Source of the DNA: Bacteroidota bacterium
Lineage (GTDB): Bacteria > Bacteroidota > Rhodothermia > Rhodothermales > UBA10348
Direction: 5' to 3'
NCBI GenBank assembly: GCA_004356385.1
Contig: SMXL01000015.1
Coordinates: 1 to 15,131, forward strand
DNA: 15,131 nt
In this document: piece by piece, positions 6,149-12,681 of the stretch
Layout of the letters: each line of letters opens with the position of its first letter
Numbering within the stretch: the stretch's first letter is position 1
Translations under genes and position numbers: made by a program
The notes under the pieces: model-generated
Database searches by the model: none
Told to the model about the DNA's origin: nothing
Seen by the model: only the letters and a program-made list of their open reading frames with translations

Positions 6149-8569
6149 ATGTTCGTAGAAGTAGCCCTTCCCCTCCCACTCGACAGGCAATACACGTACC
6201 GCGTTCCGTCTTCAGAAAGCAGCGTGGATGTGGGTCACGGTGTGGTGGTTCCTTTTGGCAAGCGAACGCTGACCGGCATCGTCACGAGTGTGACGGAGAC
6301 GGCGCCGGAGTTCGAGGCCAAAGATATCATCGACACGGTCGACGACGAGGCCCTTCTTACCGATGAGCAACTCCGACTCACGAAATGGATCTCCGAATAC
6401 TATCTCTGTGGTTGGGGAGAAGTCGTACGGGCCTCATTGCCACCAGGCGTGGATACAATCTCAGAATATCGGGTCCAGAGATGCCCGGTTGAAGACACAA
6501 AAAGATTGTCAGATACTCAGAAACAGCTTTTATCAGGTATTCCGACGGAATCAAGCATTTCACTGACCGGACTCAAAAAAACAAACCCCGACGCCACTCT
6601 GGATCGACTTCGGACACTCGAATCGCAAGGTTTTCTTCGCATCGAGCGAGGTCTGAGGGGCCCGCGCACGAGGATTCGGTACGATCAGTTCGTGCGACTT
6701 GTTGATGACGTGCACCGGAATCCGGTACTAGGCGTCAGGCAGCAGGCAGTGATGGATGTGATGACGGACAGGGGCGTGTCAAACGGGATACTCCAATCTC
6801 AGCTCCTTCAGAAAACGGGGGCTACTTCGAGCACGATTAAAAGACTCGCCGAGCTCGGTCTTCTTGCCGTCGAAAAAAGAGAGGTCGACCGATCCGCGCA
6901 CAAGGGTAGCAACGGTCAGCCGGCAAAGCAGATTGAACTCAATGAGCACCAAAAAGTGGCGGTTGATTCGATCATCCAGGCGATCGAAGATGCTCGATTC
7001 CAGTCGTTTTTATTGCACGGCATAACCGGGTCCGGAAAGACAGAGGTGTACATCGAATCCCTCCAAAAAGTCAGGAAGTGCGGGAAGTCAGGAATCATTC
7101 TGGTCCCTGAAATTTCGTTGACCCCGCAGACGGTTCGTCGGTTCAGATCCCGTTTTGGAAACGAAATTGCGGTGCTCCATTCGCGAATGGGGTCTGGGGA
7201 GCGCTACGATGCGTGGAGGGGGATTCGGTCGGGACAATACCCGATCGTCATCGGTCCGCGATCGGCCATCCTGGCACCTGTAAAAAATCTGGGGCTAGTC
7301 GTGGTGGACGAAGAACACGAATCTTCATACAAACAATTCGATCCGGCTCCGCGGTATCACGCCCGGGACGTCGCCGTAATGCGGGCTCAACTGAACGATG
7401 CGATCTGCGTGCTCGGGTCGGCCACACCCAGCCTCGAAAGCCTGGCCAATGCGCAGAGCGAAAAGTACACGCTTCTTTCATTGCCGAAGAGGATTGAAAC
7501 GAAAACTGGAACAGCGGTCCTCCCTGACATTCGGATCGTGGATCTTCGGACGGAAAGAGATCCTGACGAGCCAAATAGCAGCATATCGAAACCGCTCAGG
7601 GAGGCCATCCAGAAACGTCTTGCTAAGAATCAGCAGGTTATTCTACTTCAAAACAGACGTGGATATGCACCAAGCATTCGCTGCCACGCATGCAATTGGG
7701 CCCCGGAGTGTTCAGATTGTTCGGTATCGATGACCTACCACAAGGCAAAGAGGCACTTACGCTGCCACTACTGCGGGCGCACGGCCCGCTTCCCGAGATC
7801 CTGCCCCGAATGCGGAGCAGCTTTGTCTCAGGTCGGAATCGGAACGCAACGCGTCGAAGAAGAACTCAGAGCTACGTTTCCCGATGCCGTGGTCGCCCGG
7901 ATGGATCTTGACACGACGTCTGGAAAAAATTCGCATCATAAAATCCTGGACGATTTTGCAAGTGGAAAATCCGATATCCTACTGGGGACCCAAATGGTGG
8001 CCAAAGGTCTGGATTTCGAACGGGTCACCCTGGTGGGTGTGATCGACGCCGATACAGGTCTCAGTCTCCCCGACATCCGGGCCGAAGAGCGCACGTTTCA
8101 TCTCCTGACCCAAGTCGCAGGGCGCGCAGGACGAGCCGATCTTCCGGGAGAAGTATTCTTCCAGACACGGAATCCGGGACATCGAATTATCCAATTCGCC
8201 CTTCGCCACGATTACCATCGATTTGCCCGGGAGCTCATGGAGGAGCGCCGGGCACTCGGTTACCCTCCTGCGGGAAAACTCGTGGCGGTCTTATTTTCGG
8301 GGCCCGTCGAGCACAAGGTATTGGCATTCGCCAATTCATGGGCACAATCGGCTCGTGGTTTGGCCCCGGATATTCAAATACTCGGACCCTCGGCGTCGTT
8401 TATTGCCAAAGTGAGGAAGCAGTACCGGGCGCAACTCATGATCAAAGTCGGTCCGGATGATCAACACAAACGGGTTCGAGAGGTCATTCGGCAGACAAAC
8501 TCCCAGATCGGCACTCCTCCGAGAGGATACAGAATCGCTGTAGACGTTGATCCGGCTGGGCTGCTTTGA
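6149..8569 (+). CDS. priA: Primosomal protein N' / replication restart helicase PriA
   Basis: SF2 3'-to-5' helicase that recognises abandoned forks and reloads the replisome. The frame is open from a TTG at 6122, but the ATG at 6149 gives the family-like N-terminus MFVEVALPLPLDRQYTYRVP and 806 residues, close to the usual size for PriA. Using that start: an N-terminal 3'-DNA-end binding domain (about 1-100), a winged-helix-like segment (about 120-250), Walker A GITGSGKT (291-298), DEEH (387-390), GSATPS (423-428), and a zinc region with eight cysteines at 512, 515, 521, 524, 539, 542, 552 and 555 inserted in the helicase core. Then follow GTQMVAKGLDF (613-623), motif VI QVAGRAGR (655-662) and a C-terminal domain. 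Both Cys4 sites and all helicase motifs are intact, so it should be functional. It is divergent from the lipoprotein-recG unit and is followed 41 bp later by the SRP RNA gene. Confidence 0.97.
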   Translation: MFVEVALPLPLDRQYTYRVPSSESSVDVGHGVVVPFGKRTLTGIVTSVTETAPEFEAKDIIDTVDDEALLTDEQLRLTKWISEYYLCGWGEVVRASLPPGVDTISEYRVQRCPVEDTKRLSDTQKQLLSGIPTESSISLTGLKKTNPDATLDRLRTLESQGFLRIERGLRGPRTRIRYDQFVRLVDDVHRNPVLGVRQQAVMDVMTDRGVSNGILQSQLLQKTGATSSTIKRLAELGLLAVEKREVDRSAHKGSNGQPAKQIELNEHQKVAVDSIIQAIEDARFQSFLLHGITGSGKTEVYIESLQKVRKCGKSGIILVPEISLTPQTVRRFRSRFGNEIAVLHSRMGSGERYDAWRGIRSGQYPIVIGPRSAILAPVKNLGLVVVDEEHESSYKQFDPAPRYHARDVAVMRAQLNDAICVLGSATPSLESLANAQSEKYTLLSLPKRIETKTGTAVLPDIRIVDLRTERDPDEPNSSISKPLREAIQKRLAKNQQVILLQNRRGYAPSIRCHACNWAPECSDCSVSMTYHKAKRHLRCHYCGRTARFPRSCPECGAALSQVGIGTQRVEEELRATFPDAVVARMDLDTTSGKNSHHKILDDFASGKSDILLGTQMVAKGLDFERVTLVGVIDADTGLSLPDIRAEERTFHLLTQVAGRAGRADLPGEVFFQTRNPGHRIIQFALRHDYHRFARELMEERRALGYPPAGKLVAVLFSGPVEHKVLAFANSWAQSARGLAPDIQILGPSASFIAKVRKQYRAQLMIKVGPDDQHKRVREVIRQTNSQIGTPPRGYRIAVDVDPAGLL

Positions 8570-8610
8570 TGGTGGAACCTGCCCGAAAATATGTCGTTTG
8601 GGAGCAGCTA

Positions 8611-8707
8611 GGGCAAGTCCCGTGCGGTCAGCTCCCTTTGAACTCCGTCAGGGCCGGAAGGCAGCAGCGGTAGAAGGTTGTAGCGATGCGATACGGTAAG
8701 CTTGCCC
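8611..8707 (+). ncRNA. ffs: 4.5S RNA, small bacterial signal recognition particle RNA
   Basis: RNA scaffold of the signal recognition particle; it binds Ffh and guides nascent inner-membrane proteins to FtsY and SecYEG. Domain IV is unmistakable: GTCAGGGCCGGAAGGCAGCAG (8647-8667) shows the GGAA tetraloop (8656-8659) closed by CC/GG, then the asymmetric and symmetric internal loops with the conserved GTCAG and AGCAG sides that contact the Ffh M domain. Below it CCTTT (8635-8639) pairs with GAAGG (8673-8677). The RNA ends are closed by GGGCAAG (8611-8617) pairing with CTTGCCC (8701-8707), giving a rod of about 97 nt of the small Alu-less type. It lies 41 bp after priA and upstream of yajC, another export gene. 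A TTTG at 8597-8600 is a possible part of a Bacteroidota-type -7 box, but no full promoter is clear. The mature ends are estimated from pairing. Confidence 0.93.
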
Positions 8708-8714
8708 TTTTTTT
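8701..8714 (+). terminator. Intrinsic terminator formed by the SRP RNA closing stem
   Basis: The 3' arm CTTGCCC of the terminal SRP stem is followed immediately by seven T residues (8708-8714). The 5' arm is GGGCAAG at 8611-8617. The mature RNA's own closing helix therefore serves as the terminator stem, which separates SRP transcription from yajC. Confidence 0.75.
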
Positions 8715-8738
8715 GTCCAGTTGGTTGTCCTGTGTATC

Positions 8739-8768
8739 TTGTCGGCTGACTTGAATCCCTAATATTTT
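8739..8768 (+). promoter_or_regulatory. Candidate yajC promoter
   Basis: Between the SRP terminator and yajC only about 75 bp remain, so a yajC promoter is expected here. TTGTCG (8739-8744) and TAATAT (8760-8765) resemble -35 and -10 boxes, with a short 15-bp spacer; the stretch continues TTTT. The match is imperfect for both the sigma-70 and the Bacteroidota TAnnTTTG consensus, so this is a positional inference. Confidence 0.22.
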
Positions 8769-8790
8769 CAGACCCACTCCGGAAGTTTAG

Positions 8791-9108
8791 ATGTCTAGTT
8801 TTGTTTTTCTGGCCATGGCGGCGCCTGGCGGCGATACGAATCCGATCGCAATGTTTCTCCCTCTCGTCCTGATTTTTATCGTCTTCTACATTTTCATTAT
8901 TCGACCTCAGAAGAAAAAGGAGGATACCCGAAAGAAAATGATCGAAGCCGTAAAAAAGAACAATCGTGTGATCACGATCGGCGGCGTACACGGGACAGTC
9001 ACCCAGGTGGACGAGACGTCCGTCTTGGTTCAGGTAGACAACAATACCAAGCTACGCATTGAGAAAAGTGCGTTATCTTCCGTGGTAGGAAAGGAGTCGG
9101 GCAGCTAG
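8791..9108 (+). CDS. yajC: Preprotein translocase subunit YajC
   Basis: Small single-span inner-membrane protein that associates with SecDF and SecYEG in protein export. The 105 residues match the family: a short N-terminus with small residues (AMAAPGG), one hydrophobic helix (about 20-37, MFLPLVLIFIVFYIFII), the diagnostic RPQKKKEDTRKKM (38-50) right after it, and a cytoplasmic beta-rich domain with VITIGGVHGTV (60-70) and a VDNNTKLRIEKSAL segment. Nothing is missing. secD/secF are not adjacent on the visible side: the next gene is a convergent histidine kinase, so yajC appears monocistronic. Its position after the SRP RNA groups two membrane-targeting functions. Confidence 0.95.
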   Translation: MSSFVFLAMAAPGGDTNPIAMFLPLVLIFIVFYIFIIRPQKKKEDTRKKMIEAVKKNNRVITIGGVHGTVTQVDETSVLVQVDNNTKLRIEKSALSSVVGKESGS

Positions 9109-9180
9109 AGTTTCGTGGAGGGAGTCGTAGGCTGCCAACAAGCGGACTGATTTGCGCTCTGGGTCACTCGACAAGACCAT

Positions 9181-11871
9181 CTAGGCCACTGACGGACCGA
9201 TTGGACTGTCTAGCCTGGCACCGTGTCGTGTTTTTCGTTCCAATTTCGCCCGCTCCAAAATTTTGGCAAATGTCTCGGAGCTCACCGGCTTTGCCGTGTA
9301 GTCGTCCATCCCTGCTTCCAAGCACTGCCTTCTATCGTCCGTCGTTGCGTTCGCCGTAAACGCCACGATCAGAGGTTGAAGAGCAATGTCCCTGTTGCGC
9401 CGAATCTCACGTGTGGCTTCGAGACCATCCATGCCTGGCATCATCATATCCATGAACACGATGTCATAAACATTTTTCGCAACCATGGTGATCGCATCTT
9501 TTCCATTCGCGACGAGATCAGCCGAGTAGCCGAGCCGTTCCAGCATTTTGAAGGCTACCAATTGATTCATCTTGTTGTCATCAACAATGAGGATGCCGAG
9601 CTTTTGGGCAGCTTTTCTGTCTACGGCTCGTCGCGGAGCACTAGCTATTTCATACACGGGTGCTTCGTGCAATTGCTCCTCAAAGAGTTCTCGAATGGCT
9701 CCTCGCCGCACAGGCTTTGAAATCCGGTCAGATGCCGAGTCGTCGCTCGTTCTTTGTCCGATATCTCTAAACAATACGAGGCGACTTTCGGGCGCCAGCT
9801 CTTTCAACCTTCTCGCTTTTTCGAGAGCAGACTCTCCGTTATCACCGTCATTGAGCAAGATCAGGTCAAAAGATGATTCTTTCTTCAAATGGGCCCGGGC
9901 TTTCTTGATATTCTCCGTCAGTGTAACCTCACCGCCGCCTTGACGAATCATCGTGATCACTGATCGTCCAAACTGTGGATTTTTACTGAGAAGCAGCACG
10001 CGCTGATCCTTCGCAAAATCCGACAGCATGTCGTCATTCAAATGCTCCGGATCCCGGCGCAATTTGATGGAGAAGAAGAACGTCGACCCTTCACCTACCT
10101 CGCTTTCGAGCCACATTTTCCCACCCATCAGTTCAGACAGGTGACGCGCAATGGAAAGACCAAGGCCCGTGCCTCCAAACTTCCGGTTGGTCGAAGCCTC
10201 TGCCTGTCGGAAGGGATCAAATAGATATTCCTGAGCATCTTCCGAGATACCTATCCCGGTGTCTTCCACTTCAAGCTGCAGTTCAACTTCGTGACGCGTC
10301 TTCTCAACGAGTTTTGCTCGAACCTGAACCTCCCCGGAGTTCGTGAATTTGACTGCATTTGCAAGCAAGTTTATCAAAATCTGGCGCAAGCGAGCGCGAT
10401 CACCAACTACACTAAGAGGAAGGTCATCCGAGACCAGATAGGATAGTTCGAGCGCTTTGTCTGACGCTTGTTTGAAGACCATTTCCAGCGCGTCTTCGAT
10501 ACAACTGGTCACGTCGAATTTCGCCTCTTCCAGATCTACGCCGTCCCGCTCGATCTTCGAAAAGTCCAGTATTTCGTTCACGATCCTCAATAGACTTTCA
10601 CCACTCGACCGAATCACATTAACGATTTCGAACTGATCAGGCCGGAGCTCTTCGGACGTTAGAAGACTTGTCATTCCAATAATGCCGTTCAGAGGCGTCC
10701 GAATCTCGTGGCTCATATTGGCGAGAAAGAGCGTCTTGGAGATGATCGTGTGCTGGGCGACGTTTTGAGCCTCCTCCAATTCGCTCACCATGGACGACAG
10801 TTCTTCTGCGCGATCTTCCAGGGCCGACTTGGTCCTCTCAAGTTCATCCGCATAGGCCTGAAGCTTGGCACGGGAGGTTTTTACACGATTTTCCGCATCG
10901 ATTCTCATTCGAACCTGTTCGGCCAGTTCACCAAAGGCATGCGCCAATTCGCCAACTTCTCCGTGCTCGTCGAACTCCAGATCGTCGCTCACCTCCCCAT
11001 TGACGAGTTGCTTTGCGACGGTTCTCATTCTATCCAATGGTTTGATGATTCCCCGTGCGATGTAGACCGCGTACGCGATACCGAATACGAATGAAAAGAG
11101 AATCAGCCCGAGTGCGATCCATAGAAACAACTCCGCTTGCTGGTCTTCATCCGCGATGACTTCAGCGAGTGTCTCCCCGAGGTACGTACGAACGGTATTC
11201 ATTTCGTCTATGATCCATTCTGCCTTCTGGGTCAGATATACGAGTTCGTCGAAGTCGTGCTGGTAGCGGGCGAGTGTTGCGATCATTTTCGATCGCTTCT
11301 CGCTGGGTAAATCTGAAAACGAGATCTCGGCCGTCATCACGTCGATTTCCACGTGTACACCATCCTGATATCCAGAGTCGTGTCGGAGAAGATAATTCTT
11401 CTCGTTGCGCCTGATTTCAAGTAGATAGGAAAGAAGACGCCGGTCGTTGAACGTCAAAAGCTCTTCCTCCATGGCGATCATGTTGGCCCGCATTTTTCCT
11501 TCAAGACCGTCTCCTTCGTAAAATCCACGCTCCTGATACGCCCCGATCAAATTGGTTACGGAGTGCAGATAGAGGTGAAGTTCGGTGTGGAAACGGTCAT
11601 ATTCCGTTTCGTCAATACTGTGCTGGAGGGTTTGATCGGCCTCCGTCAGTATCATTTGGGCCCTTTTAGCGTGCGTCGGGTCGCGCGTAATGACAAAATC
11701 CCGGATCGCGCCGTTCGCTACCTGAAGGGAGCGGTCCAGCTCTCGAACCAAATCCCTCTTCTGATGCGCTGAAATCGATGAAAAAGCAAGCGCCAGGACC
11801 GCGAAGGAGCTTATAAAAACGATCGCGATTAGCGAGACCGTGCGCCCGTAAAGTGATGATACTTTGACCAT
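9181..11871 (-). CDS. Hybrid sensor histidine kinase with two receiver domains (first degenerate)
   Basis: Membrane two-component kinase of 896 aa. TM1 (about 11-33) and TM2 (about 248-271) enclose a roughly 210-residue all-helical periplasmic domain. It contains LEIRRNEKNYLLR (151-163), which resembles the R-R-x-E-K-D/N-F/Y-L-x-R signature of HBM sensors. Then come a HAMP domain (about 272-325), a coiled coil (about 330-375), HisKA with phospho-acceptor His388 in SHEIRTPLNG, and HATPase_c with the N box around Asn505, DTGIG (537-541) and GGTGLGL (566-572). Receiver 1 (about 624-735) lacks the acidic pair and has Asn674 where Asp is expected, although Lys719 is kept. Receiver 2 (about 757-875) is complete: Asp764/Asp765, phospho-acceptor Asp808, Thr839, Lys861. 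There is no HPt domain and no response regulator gene nearby, so the output partner and signal are unknown. It is a single gene convergent with yajC. Confidence 0.93.
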   Translation of the reverse strand: MVKVSSLYGRTVSLIAIVFISSFAVLALAFSSISAHQKRDLVRELDRSLQVANGAIRDFVITRDPTHAKRAQMILTEADQTLQHSIDETEYDRFHTELHLYLHSVTNLIGAYQERGFYEGDGLEGKMRANMIAMEEELLTFNDRRLLSYLLEIRRNEKNYLLRHDSGYQDGVHVEIDVMTAEISFSDLPSEKRSKMIATLARYQHDFDELVYLTQKAEWIIDEMNTVRTYLGETLAEVIADEDQQAELFLWIALGLILFSFVFGIAYAVYIARGIIKPLDRMRTVAKQLVNGEVSDDLEFDEHGEVGELAHAFGELAEQVRMRIDAENRVKTSRAKLQAYADELERTKSALEDRAEELSSMVSELEEAQNVAQHTIISKTLFLANMSHEIRTPLNGIIGMTSLLTSEELRPDQFEIVNVIRSSGESLLRIVNEILDFSKIERDGVDLEEAKFDVTSCIEDALEMVFKQASDKALELSYLVSDDLPLSVVGDRARLRQILINLLANAVKFTNSGEVQVRAKLVEKTRHEVELQLEVEDTGIGISEDAQEYLFDPFRQAEASTNRKFGGTGLGLSIARHLSELMGGKMWLESEVGEGSTFFFSIKLRRDPEHLNDDMLSDFAKDQRVLLLSKNPQFGRSVITMIRQGGGEVTLTENIKKARAHLKKESSFDLILLNDGDNGESALEKARRLKELAPESRLVLFRDIGQRTSDDSASDRISKPVRRGAIRELFEEQLHEAPVYEIASAPRRAVDRKAAQKLGILIVDDNKMNQLVAFKMLERLGYSADLVANGKDAITMVAKNVYDIVFMDMMMPGMDGLEATREIRRNRDIALQPLIVAFTANATTDDRRQCLEAGMDDYTAKPVSSETFAKILERAKLERKTRHGARLDSPIGPSVA

Positions 11872-12059
11872 TTGGCCGTTTTAGTGCGATTGGCGGAACC
11901 GTTATCTCCACTCGTCCTCGTACAGAATCTCTGGTTAACCTTCCGAAGAACAATCGGCATACCATTCTGCATGAGATAGATCGGCCAAATCTCCCAATTA
12001 TTAAGCCTAATTGACCAGAAAAACGGTCGAAACGATCATGATATGGCTGTTTTACCCGT
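11872..12059. other. Intergenic region upstream of the hybrid kinase, downstream of coaE
   Basis: This 188-bp stretch is the longest non-coding gap in the window and has a distinctly AT-rich core (about 11985-12025). It should hold the hybrid-kinase promoter and the end of the HIT-barrel-coaE transcript. I see a perfect dyad (11995-12013) but no clear promoter boxes and only a weak hairpin-plus-T candidate near 12016-12040 on the minus strand. I find no credible gene in it. Confidence 0.5.
11995..12013. repeat. Perfect dyad CAATTA-N7-TAATTG, possible operator
   Basis: CAATTA (11995-12000) and TAATTG (12008-12013) are exact inverted repeats separated by TTAAGCC. The arm-to-arm centre spacing is 13 bp, near one helical turn, as in sites for dimeric regulators. 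It lies about 125-140 bp upstream of the hybrid-kinase start and 47 bp after the coaE stop. The symmetry is seen; regulatory function is inference, and an AT-rich chance match is possible. Confidence 0.3.
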
Positions 12060-12650
12060 TTACTGCATCCATTCACGAGCCAGCTTGTCGACCGCCTTTT
12101 TTAACTCTTCAATGGTCCCATCGTTGAGAACCACGTAATCGGCTAATTTTACCATTTTGACGGGGGACATCTGACCCTCCATTCGAGCGTCGATATCTTC
12201 CCTGGAAAAGCCGTCTCTCGTTGCAATTCGTTCGATTCGGGTCTCCTTGGGAGTGTCAATCACAAGAATCACGTCCAAATCGGACGTGTCGTTGTCGAGC
12301 AGGAGCGCGGCCTCCTTTACCACCAACTTTGCACCCTCTTTTCGCGCTTGCTTCACGTACTGCCGAAATGCCTTTCCTACGGCGGGATGAACAATCCTGT
12401 TGATGGCAGCGCGGTCTTCATCGGAAGAAAAAACTCGATCCGCGAGATATTTTCGGTCGAGTGAGTCGGCGTCCAAATAGGCCTCAGGTCCGAACACGCG
12501 TACGATATGTTCTTTTACATCCGAGTCCGAGACCATCAGATCCCGGGCGACATCGTCCGCGTAAAACACCTTCGCACCCCGCGTTTCGAGGTGCTTGCAT
12601 ACGGTACTCTTCCCTGACCCGATCCCCCCCGTTACACCCACTACCATCAT
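12060..12650 (-). CDS. coaE: Dephospho-CoA kinase
   Basis: Catalyses the last step of coenzyme A synthesis, ATP-dependent phosphorylation of the ribose 3'-OH of dephospho-CoA, in the cytoplasm. The 196-aa P-loop kinase has VGVTGGIGSGKS (4-15) with Walker A Lys14, the substrate-side acidic pair in YADDVAR (Asp32/Asp33), the conserved HPAV (88-91), KEAALLLD (112-119) in place of the DIPLLFE of proteobacterial enzymes, lid-region RIATRDGFSREDIDARM (141-157), and ADYVVLNDGTIEEL (170-183). The KEAALL form is one I associate with Bacteroidota. It is complete. Two adjacent ATGs (12650 and 12647) make the start uncertain by one residue. It lies 31 bp downstream of the outer-membrane barrel gene on the same strand and is probably the last gene of that transcript. 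Confidence 0.95.
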   Translation of the reverse strand: MMVVGVTGGIGSGKSTVCKHLETRGAKVFYADDVARDLMVSDSDVKEHIVRVFGPEAYLDADSLDRKYLADRVFSSDEDRAAINRIVHPAVGKAFRQYVKQARKEGAKLVVKEAALLLDNDTSDLDVILVIDTPKETRIERIATRDGFSREDIDARMEGQMSPVKMVKLADYVVLNDGTIEELKKAVDKLAREWMQ

Positions 12651-12681
12651 GGTACATCCTCCAGATTCAGCTAAAACTAAC

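Noticed and set aside
9109..9180. Terminator between convergent yajC and the hybrid kinase
   Set aside because: Only a 4-bp AGCG/CGCT stem with a 10-base loop and no T tract was found; this is not enough to call.
9223..9943. Overlapping plus-strand open frames (165 and 123 codons) antisense to the hybrid kinase
   Set aside because: They lie opposite intact receiver domains, have Cys/His/Ser-rich composition typical of antisense frames, and match nothing.
12014..12040. Possible intrinsic terminator after coaE on the minus strand
   Set aside because: A short imperfect stem is followed by GTTTTTC, but the stem is too weak and the T run too short to support a call.
11666..12076. 136-codon minus-strand frame across the kinase N-terminus and the upstream gap
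   Set aside because: It overlaps the well-supported kinase signal and sensor region and the coaE end in another frame, with low-quality composition. The gap is better read as non-coding.
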